Part shown: in pieces, positions 1 through 10,062 of the stretch | Layout of the letters: every line of letters starts with the position of its first letter | Numbering within the stretch: position 1 is the stretch's first letter | Assembly (NCBI RefSeq): GCF_040954645.1 | Contig: NC_092807.1 | Span: 3,534,001 to 3,598,000, forward strand | Length of the DNA: 64,000 nucleotides | Direction: 5' to 3' | From: Diabrotica undecimpunctata | Lineage: Eukaryota > Arthropoda > Insecta > Coleoptera > Chrysomelidae | Program-made: the position numbers and the translations under genes | The notes under the pieces: generated by a model | What the model was told of the DNA's origin: nothing | Seen by the model: the letters and a program-made list of their open reading frames with translations, nothing else | The model's database searches: none

Positions 1-35
1 CAGACCAATTTAACGAAACTGAACTGGCCTTATGT

Positions 36-494
36 TTACATGGATCTGCTTATAGTTTCTTCCTGATTGATAATATTATAGTCATTATAGTACTTTTCTT
101 GCAATAGTTTGCACGAAACATTCCACATTGTCTTCACCGTTGCCTCTTTGAATTCGTCCCCGTTTTCTTGCTCATATTGACGGCCCAAAACTTTTAGTAT
201 CAACGCCAATTCTTCTAAGCTTCTATGTTCATTCAACTCATATTCTCGTCCGCAGCAAAATTCCATGAATATTCCCCAAATATATTTGTGACTGTAGGTT
301 GTATTTCTGGGAATTTTTTCTTTGATTAGCGCATTTATACTTTGAACATTCTCATTGCCGAAACGTGACATTTTGAAATTTATTTGGATGAAGTTGTCAA
401 ACTCGATCGTGTTGTCATAAGGATTGAAAATTGCACTGAATGCAATTATCAGTCTAATGTTGACATGATTGGGTGAAATTGTTCCACATGACAC
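36..494 (-). pseudogene. Crypton/KIAA1958-like N-terminal domain fragment
   Basis: Open frame of 152 codons. The part after the internal Met near residue 42 (MSRFGNENV) resembles the N-terminal SAM-like domain before the tyrosine recombinase in Crypton transposases and their domesticated relatives (KIAA1958/QRICH1/ZMYM type). The pattern is a lysine-rich 'IPRNTTYSHKYIWGIFMEFC' helix, then an acidic 'LEELALILKVLGRQYE' helix, then 'YNIINQEE' near the end. No catalytic recombinase region (R..H..R..Y) follows before the stop, so this is at most a fragment. I rely on family resemblance only. An alternative is an unrelated ORF. The codons before Met42 look like non-coding sequence. Confidence 0.5.
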
Positions 495-628
495 AAAATG
501 ACGAAATTTGAATGGTTGATAGAACAGTCGAAAAATTATCGCTAAAAATTACAACACCTCCATGTTCCCTTACGTTCCGACAATAAAAAGTTGACAACAA
601 ATTAAACTTTGATATGTACATTATTTAA

Positions 629-664
629 TTTTAAGGCGGTACAAAGTTTGGCGGGTCAGCTAGT
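629..664 (+). mobile_element. Helitron-like 3' terminus
   Basis: The sequence GGCGGGTCAGCTAGT ends in CTAGT, which fits the Helitron CTRRT terminus, and is followed directly by T, as expected for insertion between A and T. The usual subterminal hairpin is weak here (CAAA/TTTG). The 5' TC end is not identified, so the length is unknown. The Crypton-like fragment upstream may lie inside the same element. Confidence 0.5.
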
Positions 665-1611
665 TGTAATAATTATAATAAAATTACTTTATTCAATTTT
701 GAAAATATTATTTAAATTTTAAAAATACAGAAATTATAGTATGAAGCTTAGCCTACTGTACTGCCTACTGTACCACCTTTTTTGTAACCATGGAACCAGT
801 ATAGGCTAAGTAGACACTACCAAATAAAACTCGAATTTACTACAAATTCTACTCTGTAAATTTTAGAACGATGTACATATAAAATTTATCGCCACGACCC
901 GATTTATGCTCTCAAAAAATTTCAATTATTACGAAGGGATGATACACCCTGCGGGTCAAGAGATAAAATTTATTTGGAAGCAATCGATGTAGCGAATGGA
1001 AAATTTCATTTTATAGGGCTCCGTATGTTTTTTAGATCGACCAAAAAGAAGTTATCTCTTCAGATGATAAGACTTATTGGTTTTGGCAGTGACCTTCGGT
1101 TTTTGATGAAAAAAAAAAAGTTTTTAGTGCGTGGTCGTCGTATTATCTTGATCGGATAGGGCCGAAAGGGATGAAATGTAATAAAGCAAACGTTGGTATT
1201 ATTGTTGTTCTGCGTGGGTCATATTCGGTTAATTAGTTTGGTAATCGATGTTTAGAGACAAAGTAAACAATGTATCAATTACGGAATGAATAGTTTGTAT
1301 CAATATTTAGTTATAGATTTGTATATACTACGAGGGGAAGGTAAAATGTTCTAGACCTGCATAATTAATGGTGATTTTAGGAAAGAAATTATTTTTTGTT
1401 TGTTTTATTGGCATTATAGTTTCAAAAGTAATTCTTCCCTTCTTCTGGCAATGACATTACCACTTTAATTCCATTCCATATAGTCGACTAGCTTTTTTCT
1501 CTAGGGAAGTTTTTCTCGGAACTGTTAAAAAATCCACGTTTTATTTCACTTACCATTAAAAAGGTAAGTATTTGAATTAAAATTCCAAAATTTTTCCAAA
1601 TCCAAAATATT
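665..1611. other. Non-coding, no recognised feature
   Basis: AT-rich DNA without a recognisable gene. A 61-codon open frame at 974-1159 has lysine-rich, low-complexity composition and no similarity I recognise, so I do not call it a gene. Confidence 0.5.
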
Positions 1612-1622
1612 AGCCTGTTCGC

Positions 1623-1867
1623 AGTTATGGGTTACCGGATGAATGGAAGACGAGCGAACTAATTCTACTATTAAAAAAAGGAGATAAAAAACAGCCAGAA
1701 AACTACAGAGGTATAAACTTGTTAAATACTACGCTAAAACTTACAACTAATATTAAACAAGTACTAATAAATCAGAGGATAAGTTTAGCAGATGAACAAC
1801 AGGGTTTTCGTAGTGGAAGATCGTGTACAGATGCAATATTCGTTATAAAGCAAATTAATGAGAAATC
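1623..1867 (+). pseudogene. LINE A reverse transcriptase, N-terminal part
   Basis: Translation reads LPDEWKTSELILLLKKGDK, then ENYRGINLL and DEQQGFRSGRSCTDAIF. These are conserved RT blocks of RTE-like elements (fingers, motif 1 and the Q-GFR-GRS block). The frame breaks at 1867 where LINE D entered; the coding sense resumes at 6069 with SVEYNRPAFLCLIDLKKAFD, the motif A region. The endonuclease is absent because of 5' truncation. Confidence 0.75.
1858..1867 (+). repeat. 10-bp target-site duplication of LINE D, left copy
   Basis: ATGAGAAATC occurs here and at 6069-6078, flanking the LINE D insertion. Removing the insert plus one copy rejoins the LINE A reading frame (INEKS then VEYNRP), which supports a true duplication. 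Confidence 0.85.
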
Positions 1868-1873
1868 TTCTTC

Positions 1874-3404
1874 TTACAGTTCCGTTTCCCTACGGGGGTT
1901 GGCAATCATAATGGCTATTTTTATTTTTGAACTTGCTGCTCTAAATAAATCAATCGATCTGTATTGATACCAATCACGTAGATTCTTCAACCATGAGTTC
2001 TGCCTTCGGCGAACAGATTTTCTTCCTTGAATCTTTCCCTCTATTATGAGTCTCAAAATTTCATATTTTGGTCCCCTCATCACGTGGCCTAGGTATTCCT
2101 GTTTTCTGGTTTGTATAGTAGTGATTAGTTCTATTTCTTTACCAACCCTCTCCAGTACTTCTTTATTTGTAAATCTATCAGTCCATGATTTTTTAATACC
2201 CTGCGGTATAACCAGAGTTCGAAAGCCTCGATTCTTTTTAAATTGCATTTTTTTAATGTCCAAGTCTCAGCTCCGTATAATAATGGTACGTAGTCTGATC
2301 TCCAAATTTACATTTTTGCCCGTTAGGAGTGGCTTCATTCGTATAAATGCTGATATGGCAATCTCTATTCACCTGTTTATTTCTGCATTATGATCATTGG
2401 TTTCATTGATCAAAGTTCCCAAGTACTGATATTTTTCTACTTGTTCTATCACGTTACCATTGATTGTGAATAGGTGATGTATATTTTGTGGTCTTTTTGT
2501 AATTAGCATGTACTTCGTTTTTTTAGCGTTTATAGTAATTCCCATCTCAGCACTATTCATACTTAAGCTTTCGACAATATGTTGTAGATTTTCTATACTC
2601 GTTGCTATGATCACAGTGTCTGCATATCGTAAGTTGTTAATTAATTTTCCGTTAAAGGTAACTCCCGCTTTGATATTATTGAACGTGTTTTGGAAAATTT
2701 CTTCAGAATATAAGTTAAACAAAAGTGGCGATAAAACACATCCCTGTCTAACTCCTCTACAAATCTTCATTTTTTCTGAGTGTTGCCCATCAATTTGAAC
2801 TATGGCACTTTGGTTCCAATATAATGTTTGCACTATATTTATGATTTTACTGTCAATGGGCTTGTTCATAAGTATTGATATTAGTTTTTCATGTCTTACT
2901 TTATCGAAAGCTTTTTCTTAGTCAACAAAGCACAAGTGTAGATCAACGTTTACATCCCGAAATCGCTGAATCAATATGTTGATGGCAAATAGTCCTTCTC
3001 GAGTACCCATTCCATTTCGGAACCCGAACTGCGTCTTGCTAATATCCTCCTCTAGCCTTTCGTATATTTTCTTATGTATTACTTTCAGCAGTACTTTTAG
3101 TTCTGCTAAGTGTTAGGCTCAGTGTTCGATAATCAGAGCACTCTTTTGCTGCTTGTTTTTTAGGGATGGTTATAAATGCTGACTTCAGCCACTCTTGTGG
3201 TATTATTCCCATATCGTACACCGTGTTGAATAAATCTGCCAATACTTTCAAGTTATCCTCTTCCACTAGTTTTAACAGTTCTAGTGGTATTTCATCTAAT
3301 CCAGCTGCCTTATTATATTTAGAGTTTTTGATAGCATATTTGATTTCATCTATCGTGATCTTCTGTCTCTCTAAAGGATTTAATTCTTGTATTTTCTGCA
3401 TTTC
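1874..3404 (-). pseudogene. LINE D reverse transcriptase and C-terminal domain
   Basis: Three broken open frames in order: 3452-3072 (EIKYAIKNSKYNKAAGLDEI and the IIPQEWLKSAFITIPKK block), 2869-2369 (RGVRQGCVLSPLLFNLY, then LRYADTVIIA) and 2263-1874 (tail domain ending NPRRETEL). The catalytic box reads YADT instead of YADD, so the second metal-binding Asp is lost. The frames are separated by stops and frameshifts (near 2920 and 2300), so no functional protein is possible. Confidence 0.8.
3390..3404 (+). repeat. 15-bp target-site duplication of LINE C, left copy
   Basis: TATTTTCTGCATTTC is found here and at 5485-5499, exactly flanking LINE C. It belongs to the LINE D sequence that was the target. 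Confidence 0.9.
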
Positions 3405-5484
3405 TAGAGAGAGAACTACGTACACCTTAGATAATCTAGATAACGAGAGCACACAGTTACTTTACTCCTGGAGACTAACACAAAAACTACAGGAATCACA
3501 TAGATCAACGACGGATGAATACGAACATATAAAAAACTGCATGAAAGACGCAGCGCTAGAAGCCTTAGGGCCACAGGTACGAAGAGTAGATAAACCATAT
3601 TGGTGGGATAAAGAAGTGGAAGAAAAGATAAAAAGAAAGAAGGAAGTATATCTACAGTTATTACAACATGGAGACGAACGTACAAAACAACAATATAAAA
3701 ACTTGAATAAAGAAGTCAAATGAGAAGTGGTTAAAAAGAAAAATAGTACATGGGAACAAAAATGCCATTACCTAGACAACCATATAGGAGGGACAAAGAG
3801 CTCTGAAGCCTGGAGAACTATAAAAACGATGAGAACAACGACAAAAAACCAAGTCATAATAAATAGAATACCAGAGAACACATGGGTAGAGCATTTTGAG
3901 AACTTATTAACAGAGAGAAGAGAAAGGTTTAAACAGACAAATGAACAAGTGGAAGTAGAAGGAAGAATCGAAATATCAATAGAACAAGTGAATGAAGCAG
4001 TTAAGGGAATGAAATTAAAAAAATCTCCAGGCCCAGGCGGAATATATCCAGAGTTGATTAGATATGGATCATCAAAACTGTTTGAGATGATCCGAAAATT
4101 ATTCGAAAGATGCTTAAACGGAGAAGAAGTTCCAGAAGAATGAAGACAATCGTATATCTCTCCAATACACAAGAAAGGCACAAAGATGGATCCTAAAAAC
4201 TATAGAGGGATCGCAGTGATTGCTACTATAGGCCGACTATACTCAAAAGTACTACGAAACCTGATAGAAAATGATATCAAAGACAAACAACCCGAAGAAC
4301 AAGCGGGATTTAGGGCCGGACGCTCCACTATGGATAATATCTTCACATTAAAAATTGCAATGGAAAAACGAGTGCAGAGAAATAGAGAAACTCATATAGC
4401 TTTAATAGATTTGGAAAAAGCATATGACAGTGTACCGATCTCCCAACTATGGATAGAAATGGGTAACTTGAAAATAAACCCAATTCTTATTAACGCCACT
4501 CAAAAATATTACGAACAAAACTTTGCGAGAATTAAAATGGGACAAAAAATCACCTCTCCTTTTCAAACAACAAAAGGACTACGACAAGGCTGCTGTCTGT
4601 CACCCACCTTATTTAACATCTATTTGGACAGATCCTTAGTGAAATGGGTAAAAAAATGTAGAAACATGGGAATAACGGTGGAAGAAAACAAGCTATATAC
4701 ACTTTTCTTTGCGGATGACCAGGTAGTAATTGCCGAAGACAGCTACGATCTTAGCTATATGGTAAGAAAACTGCAAGAAGAATATGAGGTGGCAGGTCTA
4801 AACATGAATATGACAAAATGTGAATATCTCTCAGTGGGAACAGATGAAATATGTGACCTAGTCTTGGAAGACGACAAAATCAAAGGCGTGCAATCCTGCA
4901 AATATTTGGGGGTCATTTTCAACAAGAAGGGAAATAGCGCAGATGAAATCAGGGAAAGAATAAACAAGGGCAGAGCAGCGACCCGTGCCTTAAACTCTCT
5001 TCTCTGGCAAAAAACAATTCGACGAGAAACCAAAAAACACATTTACGGTAGTATAGTCCAAAGTATTACACTTTACGGTTCGGAAGTATGGGACGTCACC
5101 AAAGCTAATAAAAACAAACTTATGACGACAGAAATGGATTATCTGAGACGAAGCTGCGGTAGATCGAAACTGGAGAGAGTTAGAAACGAACAAATAAGAA
5201 ACGAAATGAAAATGGAGAGAAATATCAATGATGACGTAGAAAGAAAACAATTAATCTGGTTCGGACATGTTAAAAGAATGCCAGAGTACAGATGGCCTAG
5301 GAGAGTACTGGAATGGATCCCTCCTGAAAGAAGAAAGAGAGGACGACCACGGAGAAGTTGGCGCAACGATATTGATGAAGCAATGGCGGCAAGAGACTTA
5401 GAAGAGGCAACTGCATATGACAGAAAAAGATGGAAATTGGGGGCGGAGAAGCGGCGACAGCCGTAATAAATCCGTTATTATATA
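3405..5484 (+). mobile_element. LINE family C, youngest layer of the nest
   Basis: A 2080-bp, 5'-truncated non-LTR retrotransposon inserted in LINE D with a perfect 15-bp TSD. Its 3' end reads AATAAATCCGTTATTATA after the stop codon. A second member of the family (53247-54311, minus) shares this AATCC..TATATA end. The perfect TSD and only two point nonsense changes in the coding region suggest a recent insertion. Confidence 0.9.
3418..5466 (+). pseudogene. LINE C reverse transcriptase with two in-frame TGA codons
   Basis: One continuous frame of about 680 codons interrupted only by TGA at 3721-3723 and 4141-4143. The order is linker (PYWWDKEVEEKIKRKKE), RT fingers (MKLKKSPGPGGIYPELIRYG), KNYRGIAVIATIG, EEQAGFRAGRSTMDNIF, motif A IALIDLEKAYDSV, motif B GLRQGCCLSPTLFNIYLD, motif C LFFADDQVVIAED, thumb and a C-terminal tail (WFGHVKRMPEYRWPRRVLEW, GRPRRSWRNDID). 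Relatives have Trp at the second stop (PEEW), so TGG to TGA is likely; the first fits CGA to TGA. The endonuclease is missing. Confidence 0.85.
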
Positions 5485-5499
5485 TATTTTCTGCATTTC
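5485..5499 (+). repeat. 15-bp target-site duplication of LINE C, right copy
   Basis: Second copy of TATTTTCTGCATTTC, identical to 3390-3404. Confidence 0.9.
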
Positions 5500-6068
5500 A
5501 CCTCTTTCATCTTGGAAAAGTTCTCTAACATACTCCTCCCATCGTCTTAATTTCTCTGGTAAATTTATTAGTAGTACTCCTTTTTTGTCTTTTATGTGTC
5601 CTTGCTTTTTATTTCGACCCATTCCAGTCACTTCTCTTATTTTTTTGTGCATATTTCTCATATCATATTTTGTTTCTAGTTCTTCTATCTCTTTACATTG
5701 TTTCATCAAATAAATTTCCTTAGCTGTTTTGATTTTTTCCTTAATTATTCGTTGTATTTCTTATGTAGATCTTTTTCTTTATATTTCCTTATTTCTTCCA
5801 TCTGTAATAGTATTTCTTGTGTCATCCACTGTTTTTTAGCCTCTTACCTATGTTGTGGCAAACTTTCTTGAGCTGGTTTCAGTAATGTGTTTTTTATATT
5901 ATACCACTTTTTATTTACATCTATAATTTGTTTGTTGTCAGTTAGTGTTTTTTGCATATTAACATTCACATTATTTTTTAATTCGTTTTTTATTTCTTCG
6001 TTTTTTAGCATTCTTACATTAATTTTTGGTTGTTGTTTTCTGAGTTCAATTCTTTTTAATTTTAGTTT
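5500..6068 (-). pseudogene. LINE D linker region (5' part beyond LINE C)
   Basis: Minus-strand translation gives the Lys/Glu-rich linker between endonuclease and RT: KLKLKRIELRKQQPKINVRM at 6068 onward, then KKQWMTQEILLQMEEIRKYK, then KCIEELETKYDMRNMHKKIRE-like sequence with GRNKKQGHIKDKKG and WEEYVRELF near 5550. Stop codons at about 5760 and 5850 break the frame. It joins the RT part at 3404 once LINE C is removed. Confidence 0.7.
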
Positions 6069-6078
6069 ATGAGAAATC
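6069..6078 (+). repeat. 10-bp target-site duplication of LINE D, right copy
   Basis: Second copy of ATGAGAAATC, identical to 1858-1867; LINE A resumes inside it. Confidence 0.85.
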
Positions 6079-6750
6079 AGTAGAGTATAATAGACCAGCA
6101 TTTCTGTGTCTGATTGACCTAAAGAAAGCGTTTGACAGTGTAAGACTCAAACACGTAATCTATCTTCTGTATAATAGAGAAGTTCCCCTAAATATTATAA
6201 AAGTAATGAAAATAAAATACCTGGGAATCACACTGTCCAGCTATGGAGACCTGGACAAAGAAGTGAGAGATCAAATACAAAAAGCAAATAGACTGGCAGG
6301 ATGCCTTAATAACACTATATGGCGAAACAGACACATTAACACTGAGATCAAATCAATAATTTATAAAGCCAGTGTAAGACCGATAATGACATCTGCCTCG
6401 GAGATAAGATCCGACACATCCACAACGCAAAGGCTACTGGAAACGGCAGCGATGAGAGTACTGAGAAGAATTACAGGAAACACGCTGAGAGATCGAAAGA
6501 AAAGAGAAGATATTAGAAGAAAATGTAAGGTACAGTGTATAAATGAATGGACACAAAATAGAAAAAAAAGAATGGAACAACCACATAAGCAAAAGGGAGT
6601 AGACCCGTGTCGTCAAAATAGCAAGAGATAATTCACCAATCGGCAGAAGAAGTATCGGACGATCGCGCAAAACATGGAGTGACCTTCCATAGAGGTATTA
6701 ATCCGTGAACAATGCACCAGAATGAACAAGCAGAATTGCTTATAAAGAGG
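6079..6750 (+). pseudogene. LINE A C-terminal coding region, internally deleted
   Basis: Encodes VEYNRPAFLCLIDLKKAFD (RT motif A), then after a deletion jumps to MKIKYLGITLSSYGDLDKEV, LAGCLNNTIWRNRHIN and a tail with LLETAAMRVLRRITGNTLRD and INEWTQNRKK. Motifs B and C lie in the deletion, so no polymerase activity is possible. A frameshift follows near 6570. The same tail is recognisable at 34430-34930 and, on the other strand, at 22150-22650. Confidence 0.8.
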
Positions 6751-6775
6751 AAGAAGAAGAAGAAGTTTAGAGAAT

Positions 6776-7573
6776 AATGGACTATGTGTTGGGTTTTTAA
6801 TGATATAGTACTATAAAATCCTATTGCTGAAATAGTTATTATCCGAAAGTTTCTAAATGTCCTACATTCTCCTACTTTTTCAAACATGGCAACACTGAAA
6901 AGGCGATTGATAACGTAAAATGGATTGAGCAGCAAAAGACTACAAAATAAATCTACCTTGTATTTTCCAATAAAGATTGTAGTTATTTTAAAAGAAAACT
7001 ATTTGTTTTATACCTTCTGTTGCCGACATAACAATATATCCTCGGATGCTCTATTATTTACCGAAACACCGCCAGTTTGTTTTTGACACGAACCATCCTC
7101 CCACGCCAAAGGACTTTCGAGAAAATAATTCGAGGACATTTACAATGGAGAATAAAAAATCGATGACAAATAAGGTATTTATCTGTCTCTCTACCCATCT
7201 ACCTTTATAACAGTCTCAAACGTGTAGGGAAGATGTCCCGTTTCTTTTCGACAGTTTCTTTTCATTTAAAAGAATGATAAGGAGACGTTTTCGATTCTAG
7301 CAAATTTGGAAAATAAGACACCGATACTAAAAAGTAAGAGTTACTTTTAGTACGTGGAATGTTTGAGGGTTGGAATTTGTAATAATAAAAAAACTCTTGT
7401 AAAAATAGCAGATTTATATCAAAAAGTGTACTCCAGAGAAATAACTACGTAAACTTCATATCGAAGCATATCAACGAAGATTTTCGTCAATTTTAATATA
7501 CAGGCCTACATTTTTTTTTCATGAAAAAGTGTTTTAGTTTATTAGGTGTCCTATAGTGAATGGAATGTGCTGA
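6776..7573. other. Non-coding, no recognised feature
   Basis: AT-rich sequence. I see no coding similarity, terminal repeat or RNA gene here. Confidence 0.5.
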
Positions 7574-8082
7574 TCACGAATCTGTACTTAGTTTTTTTTT
7601 GCAGCACGTCGAGTTTTCAAGAAAAGTGTGTTTGAAATTATTCATAGAAGCTGCCAAAAATACTGAGAAAATATTTATTGAAACTTTATTTAATATAAAA
7701 TTACACTGCAAAATTAAGTTGTTCTTAAAAAAACAGAATTCAGTATAACCTACGTTAGAGAATATTTGGTGTTTTTGAATAAAACCGTTCTCTTTTTTCC
7801 TGTAAACAGGTTTTGTGGTCTTCTTTTTATGGATTTTTGTGATCGAGTCTCTCTTCAAGGTCCAGCAGTAATCAGCCATCATTCTTATATCCCATCTTTC
7901 TAAGTAACGACTCTCCATCTCATTATATCTTGATGGAACCTCTCTCCCTGCTCCTCGCTGACAGCTCCAAGATTTTCAGGAAAATAGTCAACGTGGGAAT
8001 CCAAAAAATGAAGTTTGACGCTCATATTAATCCGGATTTGACGGATTTTCGTTTTTGATTTTTTTTTAAATATCTTGCTCAT
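7574..8082 (-). pseudogene. Conserved multicopy ORF of unknown function, frameshifted
   Basis: Reads MSVKLHFLDSHVDYFPENLG, then EEQGERFHQDI, then in another frame MESRYLERWDIRMMADYCWT and LKRDS. I recognise this as a motif set repeated in many invertebrate predicted proteins ('SEEQGERFHQDI..ME.RYQG.WD..MMADYCW.LKRD'), which implies a mobile or amplified gene, but I do not know its biochemical role. A frameshift near 7920 separates the halves. After residue ~35 of the second half the similarity fades into AT-rich sequence. The first residues (MSKIFKK) may come from the adjacent LINE E (ARSAFVRMSKIF), so the junction is chimeric. Confidence 0.55.
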
Positions 8083-8236
8083 TCTGACAAATGCTGACCT
8101 GGCTTTTTCAATTCTTTGTTTTATCTCAACTGAGTGGTCCCATTGGTCGTTTATGGTGGTTCCTAAATAGTAGTAACGGGGTACTTGGAGTATTTGTTGC
8201 TGATCTACCAGTAATTGACTAGGTGGAATATGCTTC

Positions 8237-9199
8237 TTACTGACTTACAGATAGTGTCTGTAAACCTTCCAAACTGTCTGAAAAGAGGATGGTGTCGTCT
8301 GCAAATCTGATGTTATTCAGGCGCTCACCATTTATGAGAATACCCCCTTCGATATTCTCTAAGGCCTGGCTCTTGACGTGTTCCAAATAGACGTTAAATA
8401 ATAGGGGAGAGAGTATGCAGCCCTGTCGTACTCCTCTCTTTATTGCAACTTCTTCTGTTAGTTGGTCTTTAACCCGAATGGCTGCTGATTGGTTGTAGTA
8501 TATGTTCTTGATTACTCGAAGGTCTTTGTTATCCAGATCAGTTGCCTTTAGTATATTCATGAGCTTATCGTGCTTGATTCTGTCGAAAGCTTTCTGGTAG
8601 TCGATAAAGCATACATAAATATCTCAGTTGACGTCTCTGCACCTTTGAAATAATACCTGGACCGCGAACAAGGCTTCTCTTGTACCTAACGCATCCCTGA
8701 ATTCAAACTGCGTTCGTGAGATCTGTGAATCGCATTTCTGATAAATTCTTCTGTGTATTATCTTTAAGAAGACCTTAAGAATGTGGCTCAATAGACTGAC
8801 AATACGATGCTCTTTGCATTTTTTTGCATTAGGTTTTTTATGGAAAACAATAAATGTAGATTTTAACCAGCTCTCTGGGATTTTTTCCGAGTCATAGATT
8901 TCATTGAACGTTGTCGTAAGCCATTTTACTCCTTCGTCTCCCATGATTTTTAAAAATTCTGAATGAAAGTTGTCGGGCCCTGGTGCTTTGCCTGCTTTGG
9001 TTGCTTTAATTGCGGCTTTGACTTCGTCTTGAGTGATTGGTGGTCCTGTGTCGCATTCCATAATTATCTGGTTGTTATCTTTGTCGTCATCGAATGTCTT
9101 CTCAACGTATCTCTTCCATATATTCTTTGTTTGTTCAATGTCTATTACCGGTTCGCCATGATCATCAGTCATATGTCCTGATCTCTTGGGTTTGTACAT
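8237..9199 (-). pseudogene. LINE E reverse transcriptase
   Basis: Two open frames. 9199-8624: ITQDEVKAAIKATKAGKAPG, PDNFHSEFLK, IPESWLKSTFIVFHKKPNAK and a palm start. 8560-8237: KRGVRQGCILSPLLFNVYLE (motif B) and LNNIRFADDTILFSDS (motif C with an intact FADD). A stop near 8622 (ctcagtt in plus sense) splits motif A from motif B, and the sequence after ILFSDSLEGLQTL is deleted before YLGTTIND. Confidence 0.8.
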
Positions 9200-9226
9200 T
9201 CCTGCTTAGATTAAACGAGTCGTGTC

Positions 9227-9238
9227 TACTTTCCAATG
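9227..9238 (+). repeat. 12-bp duplication left of the 256-bp insert
   Basis: TACTTTCCAATG occurs here and at 9495-9506. In LINE E sense it reads CATTGGAAAGTA (linker residues SLES), present once in an uninterrupted copy. Confidence 0.85.
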
Positions 9239-9494
9239 TAATTACATACTGTTTAAATGGGAACAATTAAAGGTTAAAGTACGTTTATACGGAAATCGTT
9301 CTCAACGATTAGTAAATTGTAAAAAGTAAATTGTTTTAAAAATTTTAAATTTTACTAATATTTGTATTTTGAGAACGATTTCCGAAGTAGAAATTGAAAC
9401 GTCAATAAACGTACTTTAACCTTTAATTGTGGCTTATTCCCATTTAAATAGCAATTACTTTAAAATGCCACAAGAAAATAGCTTCAGAACAATA
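9239..9494. mobile_element. 256-bp inverted-repeat element (foldback MITE or SINE-like)
   Basis: Inserted in LINE E with a 12-bp TSD. Its left part (GTTTAAATGGGAAC, then AATTAAAGGTTAAAGTACG and ACGGAAATCGTTCTCA) recurs in inverted orientation in the right part (TGAGAACGATTTCCG, CGTACTTTAACCTTTAATT, TTCCCATTTAAATAG), so most of it can fold into one hairpin. About 40 bp at the right (ATGCCACAAGAAAATAGCTT) lie outside the hairpin. No coding capacity. I recall near-identical sequence in other insect genomes but cannot verify the family name. Confidence 0.7.
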
Positions 9495-9506
9495 TACTTT
9501 CCAATG
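9495..9506 (+). repeat. 12-bp duplication right of the 256-bp insert
   Basis: Second copy of TACTTTCCAATG. Confidence 0.85.
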
Positions 9507-10062
9507 ATTCTATTTCTCTGCATTGATCTTCCAACCATTTGTTTTTGGTTCATCTAATAGTTTTTCCTATTTCTTTTCGATCTCTTTTTCTGATTTGTCT
9601 GCAGTAGGTGCATATACCTGGATTATGTTGGTCTTAACAGGGAAGGTGTTAAACTGAATAAGGAGTATTCTCTATGGGACGTAGTTTGTGACGTATTTAG
9701 AGATGTTCTTATTCACTATGATACCAACTCCGTTAATATGTAGGTCTTCGCTATTTCCGGAGTAATAAATCTGGTGGTCATGTACTGTGCACTGTCCAGA
9801 TCCAGTCCAGCTCATTTCACTTACACTCATTATATCGATAGCAAGACTATCCATTTCTGTGTGTCTTGCCCTCCTCGTACATTGTTCGCACATTCCACGT
9901 AGCGATCGTAATTGTTGATCTGTGGAGCTTTAAAGAACAGGGATTTCTCTGGTTGACGACCTGGGAAGCCCTATTATCCTTGTTATATCTCCCCCTGCCG
10001 GACCTTGGTATCCGAGAACCATGGTCAGTAAACTGTGACGTATTAATACTGATACTTGCCAT
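9507..10062 (-). pseudogene. LINE E endonuclease N-terminal part
   Basis: Starts with MASISINTSQFTDHGSRIPR. Contains TIATWNVRTMYEEGKTHRNG, the first motif of AP-like endonucleases (the Asn of ATWNVRT binds metal). In the next frame come MDSLAIDIMSVSEMSWTGSG (the E of SEMSW/SETRW motif) and VGIIVNKNISKYV. A frameshift joins 9847-10062 to 9672-9893. The catalytic SDH/GDFN part is deleted; sequence jumps to the linker (KWLEDQCREIESLES). Confidence 0.75.

Larger units (their letters stand above)
1868..6068 (-). mobile_element. LINE family D, inserted into LINE A and itself interrupted
   Basis: A minus-strand non-LTR retrotransposon made of 6068-5500 (linker after the endonuclease) and 3404-1868 (RT, C-terminal domain, 3' end). 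It is 5' truncated, and its 3' end runs to TTCTTCTT on the plus strand, a GAAGAA-type tail. Its own sequence is about 2.1 kb; the rest is LINE C. The ending NPRRETEL after a WLKNLRDW block is typical of an RTE-like family that is abundant in arthropods. Its TSD is the 10-bp repeat described separately. Confidence 0.85.
1612..6775 (+). mobile_element. LINE family A, copy 1 (split by nested LINEs)
   Basis: A 5'-truncated, RTE-like non-LTR retrotransposon. The left part (1612-1867) encodes the start of the reverse transcriptase; the right part (6069-6775) resumes exactly where the left stops, encodes the C-terminal region, and ends in a GAAGAAGAAG tail. The gap is filled by LINE D, which itself carries LINE C. 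A 10-bp duplication (ATGAGAAATC) marks the break. An internal deletion near 6203-6208 removes the YADD catalytic region, so the copy is dead. Other A copies lie at 12760-13650 (distant), 22143-24790, 34427-34947 and 51228-51275. Confidence 0.85.

Noticed and set aside
2046..2798. Long plus-strand frames opposite LINE D
   Set aside because: Antisense shadows of the minus-strand RT; the same applies to frames at 23332, 53322, 57595 and others.
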